DNA of 64,000 bases from JANLYC01 sp963815445 (GTDB taxonomy: Bacteria; Actinomycetota; Actinomycetes; Propionibacteriales; Nocardioidaceae): assembly GCA_963815445.1 (NCBI GenBank), contig CAWFGV010000011.1, forward strand, positions 868,001 through 932,000. Direction: 5' to 3'. The notes under the pieces were generated by a model, which was not told the origin of the DNA, ran no database searches, and worked only from the letters and a program-made list of their open reading frames with translations. The position numbers and the translations under genes are program-made. Of the stretch, positions 1 to 13,709 are shown in pieces. Position 1 is the stretch's first letter. Each line of letters starts with the position of its first letter.

Positions 1-1193
1 GCCTGGGGCATCGCCAGCCCGGCGAGCTCCTCGGTGACGCGGCCGCTGAGGTCGACTCCGAGCGCCCGTCGGGCGGTCGTGAGCTCGGACCCGGTGGCCT
101 GAAGCTGGGATTCGACGTCCACCTCCTGCGCGCGGAGAGCGTCGAGTCTCGTGTCGTCGTCCTCGAGCGCCATCAGTCGGGTGGCCGCCTGCTGAGACCA
201 GGCCAGCACCTCGTCCACGGTGTCGCCGTACTTGCGGGTCAGCGCGCCCAGGACGGCCCGCCGCTCCTGCACCCACTGGAGGCGGCTCGGATCAGCATCG
301 AGCGCACCGGCGTAGGAGGTGAGGTCCGCGGCGACATCGGTGAGCGCATAGGACGCCGAGGCAAGAGCGTCCGCGATCGCGGACAGGCCGGGATCGTGGT
401 CACGTTCGTGCTCGAGGCTCCGCCGTGCCGCGGCCACCTGAGCGAGCGCGTCGCGGGAGTCGACGCCGGTCTCGTCGCCACTGAGTGCGAACCGGGCCTC
501 TGCGGCTGCCTGTCGCAGTCCCTCGACGTGGGCCAGGCGAGAGGCCTCCTCGGTCAGCTGCAGGTCTTCGCCGGGCTGCGGATCGGCGGCCTCGACCTCG
601 GCCAGGCCGTACCGCAGGGCGTCGGCCTCCTGAGCACGCTCGCGTCGGCGCGCCGTGATGTCGTCGAGCTCGGCGCGGACGGCAACGAGCCGGTCGAACG
701 TCTCGCGGTACGCCGCCAGCAGCTCCGCGAGCGGCCGGCCCCCGAACGCGTCGAGCATCTCGCGCTGGCGAGCGGGCAGGAGCAGCCGATGCTGGTCTGC
801 CTGCCCGTGGATGACCACCAGGTCAGCGGCGAGCTCGGCCAGGGTTCCCACCGGGACGGCGGCGCCGCCGACGTGCGCCCGGGAGCGCCCCTCCGCCGAC
901 ACCGTGCGGGCCAGGATGAGGGTGTCGTCATCGAGCTCCCCGCCCGCATCTTCGGCGCGCCGACCAACCGCTGACGCGGTGTCGAGCCGGACTCGCCCGT
1001 CGATGCGCGCCCGACGTGCCCCGGCACGGACGATCCCGGCGTCGGAGCGGGATCCCAGCAGCAGACCGAGCGCGGTCACCACCATGGTCTTGCCGGCACC
1101 GGTCTCGCCCGTGACGACGTTGAAGCCAGGACCCAGCTCGAGGGTCGCATCGTCGATGACCCCGAGCGACCGGATCGTGAGTTCCTCGAGCAT
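1..1193 (-). CDS. recN: DNA repair ATPase RecN, N-terminal part (cut by window edge)
   Basis: RecN is an SMC-like ATPase in recombinational repair of double-strand breaks. Reading the minus strand from the ATG at 1193 gives a protein beginning MLEELTIRSLGVIDDATLEL, followed by the Walker A motif GETGAGKT at residues 29-36. An extended, charged, coiled-coil-like segment then continues to the window edge. About 397 residues are present; the C-terminal ATPase half with the ABC signature and Walker B lies outside. The start overlaps the nadK stop by one base (TGATG), implying translational coupling. nadK-recN adjacency is common in bacteria. The frame is open to base 1 and I see no defect. Confidence 0.93.
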   Translation of the reverse strand, partial: MLEELTIRSLGVIDDATLELGPGFNVVTGETGAGKTMVVTALGLLLGSRSDAGIVRAGARRARIDGRVRLDTASAVGRRAEDAGGELDDDTLILARTVSAEGRSRAHVGGAAVPVGTLAELAADLVVIHGQADQHRLLLPARQREMLDAFGGRPLAELLAAYRETFDRLVAVRAELDDITARRRERAQEADALRYGLAEVEAADPQPGEDLQLTEEASRLAHVEGLRQAAAEARFALSGDETGVDSRDALAQVAAARRSLEHERDHDPGLSAIADALASASYALTDVAADLTSYAGALDADPSRLQWVQERRAVLGALTRKYGDTVDEVLAWSQQAATRLMALEDDDTRLDALRAQEVDVESQLQATGSELTTARRALGVDLSGRVTEELAGLAMPQ

Positions 1194-2125
1194 CAACGTC
1201 CCCGCCAGGCGCGTCGCTCCGAGCCGCCCCGCCAGCCGGTGACCGGTAGGTCGAACTTGGCCACCAACCGGTCGGTGAACGGAGCTTCGTGCAGATGCGC
1301 CAACCGCACCGCACGGGTGCCCCGACGAACCTCGACCCTCGCTCCCGCAGGCAGCTCGGCGGAGCGACGTCCGTCACACCACAGCACGCCGCCGCCTGGC
1401 GTGCTCGGCAGCACCTCGACTGCCAGGATCGAGTCAGGAGAGCTGACCATGGGTCGGGCGAACAGAGCATGGGCGCTGATGGGCACCAGAAGGAGGGCTT
1501 CCACCTCCGGCCACACCACCGGTCCGCCGGCGCTGAACGCGTACGCCGTCGATCCGGTCGGGGTCGCGAAGACCACGCCGTCGCAGCCCCAACGTGACAA
1601 CGGCCGGTTGTCGATCTCGACGACAACCTCGAGCATCCGTTGGCGGGCGGCCTTCTCGACGCTCGCTTCGTTGAGAGCCCAGCCCGATCCGATCTGCGCA
1701 CCCTCGTGCAGGACCCGGACGTCGAGCGTCATCCGCTCCTCGACGAAGTAACGGCCCGCGATGATCGCATCGACGGTGTTGTCGAGGTCGTCACCCTCGG
1801 CCTCGGCCAGGAAACCGACGTGTCCGAGGTTGACGCCGAGCAGTGGCGTGCCGGTGGAGCGAACGAGCTCGGCGGCGCGCAGGATCGTCCCGTCACCACC
1901 GATGACGAGCGCGAGCTCGCATCCTTCGGCAGCGTCGTCACCGGCCTCGACGATGGTCGCCCCGTCGATGGGAAGATCCGGTGCCTCGCTGCTGAGCAGC
2001 CGCACGGCGATATGGGAGTCCATCAGCCGCTTGGCGACCGCCGTCGCCACCTCGACAGCCTCGGTCCGACCGGTGTGGGTCACCAGGAGAACGGACCGGG
2101 GAGCAGAGGTCATGTCGTGCGTCAC
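1193..2125 (-). CDS. nadK: NAD kinase
   Basis: ATP- or polyphosphate-dependent phosphorylation of NAD to NADP in the cytoplasm. The 310-aa protein has the diacylglycerol-kinase-like fold signatures of the family: GGDGT (about residue 75), NLGHVGFLAE and TPTGSTAYAFSAGGP, which form the NAD site. The length is normal. Two starts are possible: the ATG at 2125 (MTHDMTSAPR) or the internal ATG 12 bases later (MTSAPR). The gene lies 12 bp after tlyA and overlaps recN by one base, so tlyA-nadK-recN looks like one transcript. Function is very secure. Confidence 0.96.
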   Translation of the reverse strand: MTHDMTSAPRSVLLVTHTGRTEAVEVATAVAKRLMDSHIAVRLLSSEAPDLPIDGATIVEAGDDAAEGCELALVIGGDGTILRAAELVRSTGTPLLGVNLGHVGFLAEAEGDDLDNTVDAIIAGRYFVEERMTLDVRVLHEGAQIGSGWALNEASVEKAARQRMLEVVVEIDNRPLSRWGCDGVVFATPTGSTAYAFSAGGPVVWPEVEALLLVPISAHALFARPMVSSPDSILAVEVLPSTPGGGVLWCDGRRSAELPAGARVEVRRGTRAVRLAHLHEAPFTDRLVAKFDLPVTGWRGGSERRAWRGR

Positions 2126-2137
2126 CGCTCTAGCCTC

Positions 2138-2944
2138 TCACCCCGGACCGGCATCGACGACGGACCACACCCGCTCGGGAGCGATCGTTGCGGCACCGCG
2201 GCGCATCCAGAGGAAGTACTCGACGTTGCCGGCCGGTCCGGGCAACGGGCTGGCGCAGACGTCGAGCACCCCGAGACCAAGGGCCGCCGCGCCGGCTGCC
2301 ACGTCGAGGACCGCGCGGACACGAAGGTCGGGCTCACGGACGACGCCGCCTTTGCCCAGGCGTTCCTTGCCCACTTCGAACTGCGGCTTGACCATGACCA
2401 CGAAGTCGGCGTCGGGCTCGCTGACGGCGCGCAACGCTGGGAGCACCTTGGTGAGCGAGATGAAGGACACGTCCCCGACGACGAGGTTCGGAGCGAACGG
2501 GAGCAACTCGGCGGTCAGCCCTTTGAGGTTGGTGCGGTCGAGGACGTGCACGCGGGTGTCCTGCTGCAGGCTCCAGGCCAGCTGGCCGTAGCCCACGTCG
2601 ACCGCGATGACCTCGGCCACACCCGCTCGCAGGAGCACGTCGGTGAAGCCACCCGTCGATGCCCCGGCGTCCAGCGCGCGCCGACCTGTCACGACGAGGC
2701 CGCCGGGTCCGAACGCGGCCAGGGCCCCGGCAAGCTTGTGCCCGCCCCGCGACACATAGTCCGGCGCCTCGGGATCGTCTCGTACGACCAGCGCCACGTC
2801 GGTCGAGACGCCGGTGGCCGGTTTGGCCGCCACGGTGCCACCAACGGTCACGCGGCCGGCGGCGATCAGCTCTGCTGCATGCTCGCGACTGCGTGCCAGC
2901 CGGCGGCGAACGAGCTCGGCATCCAGACGCAGGCGCCGCGTCAC
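2138..2944 (-). CDS. tlyA: TlyA-type rRNA 2'-O-methyltransferase / hemolysin-like protein
   Basis: TlyA methylates ribose 2'-OH groups in 16S and 23S rRNA and in mycobacteria determines capreomycin sensitivity. The 268-aa protein starts with an S4 RNA-binding domain (RLRLDAELVRRRLARSREHAAEL). The FtsJ/RrmJ-like methyltransferase domain follows, with YVSRGGHKL, the SAM-binding stretch LDAGASTGGFTDVLL and the MVKPQFEVG catalytic-lysine region. Length and motif order are those of actinobacterial TlyA. It sits between a small conserved gene and nadK on the same strand, the usual actinobacterial order. The substrate is inferred from the family. Confidence 0.93.
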   Translation of the reverse strand: MTRRLRLDAELVRRRLARSREHAAELIAAGRVTVGGTVAAKPATGVSTDVALVVRDDPEAPDYVSRGGHKLAGALAAFGPGGLVVTGRRALDAGASTGGFTDVLLRAGVAEVIAVDVGYGQLAWSLQQDTRVHVLDRTNLKGLTAELLPFAPNLVVGDVSFISLTKVLPALRAVSEPDADFVVMVKPQFEVGKERLGKGGVVREPDLRVRAVLDVAAGAAALGLGVLDVCASPLPGPAGNVEYFLWMRRGAATIAPERVWSVVDAGPG

Positions 2945-2980
2945 GGCCGGGCTCGCGACGACAGCATCATGAAGCTGCCC

Positions 2981-3241
2981 TCAGGCCGGCGCCGGTGGCG
3001 TTCCGGCGTCGTCGAGAACGTCGGCGAGGTCGTGGTGGACGGAGTCGTAGACGTCGACATGCTCGTGCACGTCGCGCTCGTCGAGGCTGTCGAGCCTGGC
3101 CACTGCGTCGTCGACCCGGGTATCACCGGTCGACCAGTCGGTGTCCGCTGCGTCGGCGGGACCCGAGCCGGTCGGCGCAGGAGCGGTGTGCTCCTGGGGT
3201 GGGCCCGCGTCTGGGGTCTCGTCGTACGGGTGATCCGACAT
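2981..3241 (-). CDS. small acidic conserved protein, function unknown
   Basis: An 86-aa acidic protein. The N-terminal half is Pro/Ala-rich and probably disordered. The C-terminal half (TRVDDAVARLDSLDERDVHEHVDVYDSVHHDLADVL) looks like a short helical domain often found in actinobacteria beside the HAD hydrolase and tlyA. I chose the ATG at 3241 because a GAGGAG Shine-Dalgarno lies at good spacing; the ATG two codons upstream (3247) overlaps that site. No enzymatic motif or membrane segment is visible. I know of no proven function. Confidence 0.75.
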   Translation of the reverse strand: MSDHPYDETPDAGPPQEHTAPAPTGSGPADAADTDWSTGDTRVDDAVARLDSLDERDVHEHVDVYDSVHHDLADVLDDAGTPPAPA

Positions 3242-3272
3242 CGTCATCTCCTCGTGGCTGCTCGCGGTCAAC

Positions 3273-4413
3273 TTAGCGGTCCTCCCACAGCCGGTCCACG
3301 ACCGACAGATCGAGCTGTGCGCGCGCGTCGTCGGCATCGTCTTGACGGTCCAGCCAGTCCCAGCAGGCCACGGCCACGGTGGCGAGTCCGGCATTTTGGT
3401 CACTGCCCCGTCTGGTCACCTCGAGGCGAGCATCCGCGATGCCGGCAGCCCAGCCGTCGAGTGACCAGGCGGCCTGCCACTCCGGCCCATCGTCGCACTG
3501 GTCGCTGTCCCGGTGGCCATCGCGGTGGCCATCGCGGTGGTCATCGTCGCGGCGGGGTGTCTGGTGGGGACGCAGCAGGCCGTCCATCGCCCAGGCGACG
3601 TACGACGGTCGCCGCTGCGGCTCCGCGCGGCACAGAGCGGACACGTCGGTCACCCCGGTCATCACCAGCAAGGAATCGGCGCCACAGGTGACCGCACCCT
3701 CGATGTCGGTGTCGAGCCGGTCTCCGACGACGATCGGCCGGGTGGAGGCGATCCGGCGTACCGTCTCGTCGAACAGCGGCCGGAACGGCTTGCCGGCCAC
3801 CACGTCCGGACGTTCTCCCGACGGCCGCCGCGAGCGCGTTCACCAGCGTGCCGTTGCCTGGGGCCACGCCGCGCGCGGTAGGGATCGTGAGATCGAGGTT
3901 GGAGGCGACCCAGGGCAGACCGCTCGCGACCGCGTACGCGCCCTCGGCCACCTGTTTCCAGCCGACGTCGGGATGGAACCCCTGCACGACTGCGGCCGGG
4001 TCGTCGCGCGCGGACCAGACCGGGACCAGACCGCGCTCCCGCAGGGCCGCTTCGAGGCCCTCCCCACCGATGACCAGGACCCGCGCCCCCGCGGGGACCC
4101 GCGCCGCGACCTCGCGGGCTGCCGCCTGTGCCGATGTGACGACGTCGCTGGCCGCGACCGCGATCCCGAGATCGGTCAGGTGGGCCGCAATCGCCTCGGG
4201 TGGGCGGGAGGCGTTGTTGGTGACGAAGGCCAGCGTCATGCCGCGCCCGCGAACCTCAGCCAACAGCTCGGGGACGCCGTCGACCGCGTGCGCGCCGACG
4301 TAGACGACCCCGTCGAGGTCGAGCATGGCGCAGTCGTAGGCCGTGACCAGGGGCTCGGCCGAGGCCTTCAGCCCGGCGCTCCGGGCGGTCACCGCCTCGG
4401 GCCGATCTCGCAC
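3273..4413 (-). pseudogene. HAD-IIA (NagD-like) hydrolase, reading frame broken by one base
   Basis: A phosphatase of HAD subclass IIA. The first frame (from ATG 4413) carries motif I DLDGVVYVG and motif II VTNNASRP and runs to LVNALAAAVGRT near 3815. The matching continuation, PDVVAGKPFRPLFDETV, the motif IV region IVVGDRLDTDIEGA and the C-terminal domain, is one frame over and ends at 3273. Span 1141 bp is one base more than a multiple of three, so one extra base near 3805-3820 explains the break. About 379 aa would result if repaired. The C-terminal extension contains a GHRD repeat encoded by a 12-bp tandem repeat (about 3510-3545). It could be a real pseudogene or a sequencing error; the two halves are otherwise undamaged. 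DUF1015 starts divergently 39 bp away. Confidence 0.82.
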
Positions 4414-4452
4414 ACCGGACCGCCGTCAGACGTGCGCTCGCTACCATGCAGC

Positions 4453-5712
4453 GTGGCCGAAGAGCAGCAGTCCAAGTCGGTCGAGCCGGTGAAACGGGTC
4501 GAGCAGGGCCGACAGCTGCGGCTGCGCCCGTTCCCGGCGATGCGGTTCGATCCGGCCGTTGTGGGAGACATCGGTGAGGTCACGTCGCCACCGTACGACG
4601 TGATGGACCGCCGGATGATCGACGACCTGCTCAACGAGCATCCCCGCAACATCGTCCGGCTCATCCTGCCGCGGATGGTGAGCGACCCCGTCCGGGCCGA
4701 GAACCCCTACGCACGCGCGGCCAAGCTGCTCGGTCGGTGGCGCGACCACGGGGTGTTACGCACCGACGATGAGGCGGGCCTCTACGTCTACGAGTACGGC
4801 GACGACGGGCACCGTGTCTGCGGTCTGGTCGGCGCACTCGAGCTGCGCAAACGCGGCGCAGGAGTCGTGCTGCCCCACGAGGGCGTCATCCCGCAGATCG
4901 TGGCCGACCGGCTCGCCATGCTCGTGGCCGCGCGCGCGAACCTCGAGCCCATCCTCCTCGTGTACGACGGTCAAGGCGCCACCCGTGACGTGCTGCACCG
5001 AGCTCAGCGGCAGGACCCGCTGATCGACGTCAACGCCCAGGACGGCACCTTCCACCGGGTCTGGTCGATCACCGACCGCCCGTCCCTGCAGGCCATCCGG
5101 GTCGCGCTCGCCCCCCATCAGGCGCTCATCGCCGACGGCCACCATCGGTACGCGACCTACATGCAGCTCCGGAAGAGGCATCGCTCGATCGGCGACGGGA
5201 ACGGTCCTTGGGATCGTGGCCTCGCGCTGCTCATCGACCAGTCGGAGTATCCGCTGCGGCTCGGACCCATCCACCGCAGCGTCTCAGAGCTCGCGCTGAG
5301 CGACCTCACCGCACCGGCAGGCTTCGAGCTGTCACCGCCGACCGCCGTCGACGGTCTCCCCGAGCCTCCCGGGACACCGGGACTGTTCGTCCTCAGCGAT
5401 GGGCGGGTGATGCGCACGGCGCGGCTGACGGCCCCGCGCGACCATGCCGTCAGTGACGCTGAGCTGCTCCACGCACGGCTGCTGCCCGCCTGGGGCAGCA
5501 GCGAGGACCAGGTCGGCTACCACCACACCGTCGAGCAGACATTGCACAACGCGCAGCAGGACGACGGCATAGCCGTGCTGCTGCATCCGACGACGGTGGG
5601 GGAAGTGATGGACGTTGCCCGCGCCGGCAAGATGATGCCGCGGAAGTCCACGTCGTTCGGCCCCAAGCCGCGGATGGGGCTGCTGATGCGCTCCTTCGAC
5701 GACGAAGCCTGA
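4453..5712 (+). CDS. DUF1015 family protein
   Basis: A 419-aa protein of the DUF1015 family (HTH-like annotations in some databases are doubtful). Recognisable pieces are LRPFPAMRFDPAVVGD, TSPPYDVMD near the N terminus, the central HQALIADGHHRYATY motif and the C-terminal GKMMPRKSTSFGPKPRMGLLM. In several bacteria the family sits beside serine/phosphoglycerate genes, but no biochemical role is established to my knowledge. The GTG at 4453 is chosen because no in-frame ATG lies nearby. No Shine-Dalgarno is evident and a TACCAT hexamer lies only a few bases upstream, so a leaderless mRNA is possible. Divergent from the HAD gene. Confidence 0.88.
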   Translation: MAEEQQSKSVEPVKRVEQGRQLRLRPFPAMRFDPAVVGDIGEVTSPPYDVMDRRMIDDLLNEHPRNIVRLILPRMVSDPVRAENPYARAAKLLGRWRDHGVLRTDDEAGLYVYEYGDDGHRVCGLVGALELRKRGAGVVLPHEGVIPQIVADRLAMLVAARANLEPILLVYDGQGATRDVLHRAQRQDPLIDVNAQDGTFHRVWSITDRPSLQAIRVALAPHQALIADGHHRYATYMQLRKRHRSIGDGNGPWDRGLALLIDQSEYPLRLGPIHRSVSELALSDLTAPAGFELSPPTAVDGLPEPPGTPGLFVLSDGRVMRTARLTAPRDHAVSDAELLHARLLPAWGSSEDQVGYHHTVEQTLHNAQQDDGIAVLLHPTTVGEVMDVARAGKMMPRKSTSFGPKPRMGLLMRSFDDEA

Positions 5713-5728
5713 CCAGCAGGACTGGGGC

Positions 5729-6195
5729 GGCGATCCGCGGCGTTGGCGTCGTCGCCGATACGCTCCGCTCCCAGTATCGGCTTCCTCCGCCGCCTGGCGG
5801 CTCATCCACCCCAGCCCCGCTGGACCCTCACAACCAGACCGGCGATCCGCGGCATTGACGTCGTCGCCGATACGCTCCGCTCCCAGTATCGGCTTCCTCC
5901 GCCGCCTGGCGGCTCATCCACCCCAGCCCCGCTGGACCCTCACAACCCGACCGGCGATCCGCGGCATTGACGTCGTCGCCGATACGCTCCGCTCCCAGTA
6001 TCGGCTTCCTCCGCCGCCTGGCGGCTCATCCACCCCAGCCCCGCTGGACCCTCACAACCCGACCGGCGATCCGCGGCGTTGGCGTCGTCGCCGATACGCT
6101 CCGCTCCCAGTATCGGCTTCCTCCGCCGCCTGGCGGCTCATCCACCCCAGCCCCGCTGGACCCTCACAACCAGACCGGCGATCCGCGGCGTTGGC
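5729..6195. repeat. 112-bp tandem repeat array (four full units plus a partial fifth)
   Basis: Units begin with GGCGATCCGCGG at 5729, 5841, 5953, 6065 and 6177, an exact 112-bp period; the fifth diverges after about 19 bases. Each unit contains a hairpin (GCCGATAC, 12-nt loop, GTATCGGC; 5754-5781 in unit 1) and a short palindrome CCGCCTGGCGG. Units 1 and 4 share variants (GCGTTGGCG, CAACCAGACC), as do units 2 and 3 (GCATTGACG, CAACCCGACC). Because 112 is not a multiple of three and every reading frame shifts between units, the array is not coding. It fills the gap between the convergent genes DUF1015 and ssb-like, consistent with a structured terminator or domain-boundary role. It explains this 520-bp gene-free stretch. 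Confidence 0.95.
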
Positions 6196-6235
6196 TGCGT
6201 CATCCACACCAAGCCGCCCGGGGGACCTGCCGCCT

Positions 6236-6730
6236 TCACGCTGGCTTCTTCCGACGTTGCGGTTTGTCGAGCCGACGGCTGGAGCGGATCTCGACCTCAA
6301 CCCGGCTGACCGGGCCGTCGACACCACGGAAGAAGCGCCGCCGGATGGCACCGGAGACCTCCACATGTTCGCCGGCGCGCCAGGCTCGCATGGATCTTTG
6401 GGCCTTGCGCAGCCAGGCCACGCAGTCGATCGTGTCGACCCGCTGGCTGGACCGGGTCAACGCGGCCGCATCCCGGTCGACGATGAGGCGTGCGGTGACG
6501 ATGGTGTCGCCGCTGGGGAGTTGCCGCTCGTCGACGGGTGCCGCGACCCGTCCCCGTAGCACCACGTCGTTGCGACTGAGCGCAGCGTCGTCGACATCGG
6601 CGGGTGCAGCGGTCTGGCTTGCTGGGCCGGTCTGGTTCGGGGCTGTCTGGTCCGGGGCTGTCTGGCTCGGGGTTGTCTGGTTGGGGGCGGCGGGCTGCTG
6701 CTGGGTCGGCTCGTGTCGGGCTCGGGTCAT
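6236..6730 (-). CDS. single-stranded DNA-binding protein family (OB-fold), short form
   Basis: A 164-aa OB-fold protein resembling SSB. An N-terminal linker of Pro/Gln/Thr repeats (units such as APNQT and APDQT, residues about 8-45) precedes the SSB-like core: SRNDVVLRGRVAAPVDERQLPSGD, DTIDCVAWLRKAQRSMRAWRAGEHVEVSGAIRRRFF. The C terminus is basic (RRLDKPQRRKKPA) and lacks the acidic DDIPF-type tip of replicative SSB, so this is an accessory paralogue rather than the essential SSB. The ATG at 6730 is preceded by AAGGAGG at ideal spacing; an upstream frame extension is less likely. The 15-bp direct repeats encoding the linker are at about 6605-6690. Confidence 0.8.
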   Translation of the reverse strand: MTRARHEPTQQQPAAPNQTTPSQTAPDQTAPNQTGPASQTAAPADVDDAALSRNDVVLRGRVAAPVDERQLPSGDTIVTARLIVDRDAAALTRSSQRVDTIDCVAWLRKAQRSMRAWRAGEHVEVSGAIRRRFFRGVDGPVSRVEVEIRSSRRLDKPQRRKKPA

Positions 6731-6850
6731 GGCGAACCTCCTTCGGCCGCCAGCGTTGCCGCCGGAGCGGACAGTCAACACCGGGTCGGCCCACAGCTGT
6801 GGACAGCCGCCGGCCGCGGACTCGCGGGGGAAAACCCGCCGCGGCGGCTG

Positions 6851-7880
6851 CTAGTGCCCACCCTCGAGCTCAGCCAGCCGCTCGGCCGCATCCGTGTAGC
6901 CATCGGCGTCGACACCGGCAGCGCGTTCGAACCACTCGCGCGCCTCGTCTGGTCGGCCGTCGGCCAACAACGCCTCGGCATACGCATAGCGCAACCGTGG
7001 CGCCCAGCTGGCCCTCGACCGACTCCGCAGCTCGCGACCTTCGAGGGTGCGCACGGCCGCGGCCGCGTCACCGAGGTCCCGGCGCGCCCCGGACTCCACG
7101 ATCTTCATCTCGATCTGGCCGGCCTCGTCGAGATCGACCACTGCGGGATCCTTGGCCAGCGTCAGAGCGCGCTCGGGACGACCCAGACCACGTTCGCAGT
7201 CGGCCATCATGGGCAGGTAGATCGCGCTGTGGTTGAGCCGGCGGGCCGCCTTGAACTCGCTGAGCGCCTCCTTGAACTGCCCCGACGCGTACGCGGCCTC
7301 CCCACTGGCTTCACGGACGATGGCAACCCGCGAGGCGCGGGCCCGAGCCGCCAACGTGTGCTTGTAGGCGGTCTCGGGGTCGCTGTCGAGCAACCGGGCG
7401 GCAGCGACGAGGTGGCGCGCCACGCGCGCGGCAAGCTTCTCGGGCAGCGACTTGAGCTGGGCCACCACGGACTTGTCGAGCTCGTTGCCGGTGATGTCTT
7501 CGGGGATCTCGGGGCCGTCGTACTCCGCTTGGACGGCCGTGCGCTTGACCTCGGGCAGCTCATCGCGACGCCACCGACCCGCAGTGCTACGGCTGCGGTC
7601 CTTGCTGCGGTCGCGATCGGGTGGGGCACCACGTTCGGTCCGCTCCGGTCGCGAGTCCCTGCGTTCGGGCTTCCCGCCCCGTGAGTCAGGCTTGCCCCCG
7701 CGTCCGGCTGGCTTGCCCCCGCGAGAGTCAGGCTTGCCCCCACGTGAGTCAGGCTTGCCCCCGCGTCGAGTCAGGCTTGCCCCCGCGTGAGTCAGGCTTG
7801 CCCCCGCGAGATCGATCGCCGGACCCCGATCCACCGCGTGATGGGCGCCGGCCCGGGTTGCTGCTGTCGGCGGGCGACAT
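6851..7880 (-). pseudogene. TPR-like repeat protein with N-terminal GGKPDSR repeats, one-base frameshift
   Basis: A tetratricopeptide-like helical protein: helices such as EAAYASGQFKEALSEFKAARRLNHSAIYLPMMADCERGLG and RYAYAEALLADGRPDEAREWFERAAGVD match TPR spacing. The N terminus is a basic GGKPDSR heptapeptide repeat encoded by 21-bp units. The best start is the ATG at 7880, with GAGGAG upstream (MSPADSSNPGRRPSRGG). From there the frame reaches a stop inside the repeat because one unit, at 7764-7785, is 22 bp instead of 21. Removing that base joins the two frames into 342 aa. A later ATG at 7834 gives an intact but shifted N terminus. The partner of such TPR proteins is unknown. Confidence 0.75.
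7683..7809. repeat. 21-bp tandem repeat encoding GGKPDSR heptapeptides
   Basis: Six consecutive units of the form GTGAGTCAGGCTTGCCCCCGC on the plus strand, with small variants. Five units are 21 bp; the fifth (GTCGAGTCAGG...) is 22 bp and breaks the frame of the protein on the minus strand. Units of 21 bp keep frame when gained or lost; only the odd unit does not. Not CRISPR: there are no spacers. Confidence 0.85.
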
Positions 7881-7959
7881 GATCAGTGCACTCCTCGTCG
7901 GTGTCCGCGTACGTGGTCAAGTCTGCTGGGCTTACGCTAATGACCGGCCCAGGGAAAGC

Positions 7960-7991
7960 AAAAGAGGGCCGCCCGGGGGCGACCCTCTTTT
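7960..7991 (-). terminator. rho-independent terminator of the rRNA operon
   Basis: AAAAGAGGG (7960-7968) and CCCTCTTTT (7983-7991) form a perfect 9-bp stem with a 14-nt GC-rich loop, just past the 5S 3' end. Read on the minus strand, the stem ends in TTTT followed by GC. Confidence 0.85.
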
Positions 7992-7999
7992 GAAAGAAT

Positions 8000-8117
8000 G
8001 TCCGGCGACGTCCTACTCTCCCACACGCTCCCGCGTGCAGTACCATCGGCGCTGAAGGGCTTAACTTCCGGGTTCGGAATGGAGCCGGGTGTTTCCCCTT
8101 CGCCATGGTCGCCGAAA
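8000..8117 (-). rRNA. rrf: 5S ribosomal RNA
   Basis: Reverse-strand sequence beginning GTTTCGGCGACCATGGCG and containing the conserved GGGGAAACACCCGGCTCC-type loop of actinobacterial 5S rRNA. About 118 nt. It lies roughly 110 bp downstream of 23S and just before the terminator. Ends are estimated from the expected pairing of the 5' and 3' termini. Confidence 0.93.
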
Positions 8118-8189
8118 CTCTATGGAGATATAGCCGGCGGGAACCCAGACCTCAGGTTCATACCGGACCCGACCGTATCTCGGGAACCG

Positions 8190-8203
8190 CATAGTGGACG
8201 CGA
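8190..8203 (-). other. 3' arm of the 23S rRNA processing stalk
   Basis: CATAGTGGACGCGA here is the exact reverse complement of TCGCGTCCACTATG at 11383-11396 on the other side of the 23S gene. Further partly complementary blocks lie closer to the gene on both sides. In the precursor RNA the two arms would form the long helix cleaved by RNase III. Confidence 0.8.
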
Positions 8204-8225
8204 ACACAACAATTAAGAGTGAGAG

Positions 8226-13258
<5,033 letters not shown>

Positions 13259-13709
13259 TCGTTGACGTCCGAGCACCCGAAGGTGTCCGGTCGCCGAATC
13301 ATTGGAGTATCCCGGCAAGAGTGTCTCCTCGGTCCGAGGACCAGGAGACGTGTTCTTACCAAAGGAACCGTCAGACATACCGGACCAGCAAGCTGGCCCA
13401 GGCTGCCGACGGGGCGTTAATTAATTCGTCGTCGACTTTTGGCACACTGTTGAGTTCTCAAGGATCGTGCGCACACCGTTACCAGGCCTTGCGGCCGGGC
13501 TCAGGGGCACTGCACTAACTTACCGGGTGGCCTGGGGACCGTCAAATCGGTTCCCGGCCCCAGATCCCACCCGCATCCAGGCGTTCCAGCAGCCCGTGAC
13601 GGGCGTCGGAACTGACCTACGGAGGTGGGGGGTTCCCGCTGGGCCGGCCGCCCGATCCCCCACGGCTGTGAAGGTCTTGCGTCCCGTCGCTTCCGGCGAG
13701 GCAGGTAGA
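13259..13709 (-). other. rRNA operon leader
   Basis: A 450-bp untranslated leader between promoter and 16S. On the minus strand it holds CTTGAGAACTCAACAGTG (about 13445-13462), closely resembling the mycobacterial leader element TTTGAGAACTCAATAGTG next to boxA/boxB antitermination signals. No credible gene is found; ORFs across this stretch lack coding character. Confidence 0.7.

Noticed and set aside
1640..3691. 683-aa plus-strand open frame opposite nadK and tlyA
   Set aside because: Shadow of GC-rich genes on the minus strand; no recognisable domains, while the minus-strand products are conserved enzymes.
5743..6309. Open frames of about 75-295 aa across the 112-bp repeats
   Set aside because: Each repeat shifts the frame by one base and the 'proteins' are identical only because the DNA is repeated.
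7683..7809. Array of short repeats resembling CRISPR
   Set aside because: Units are contiguous with no spacers and encode a heptapeptide repeat in a protein; no cas genes are present.
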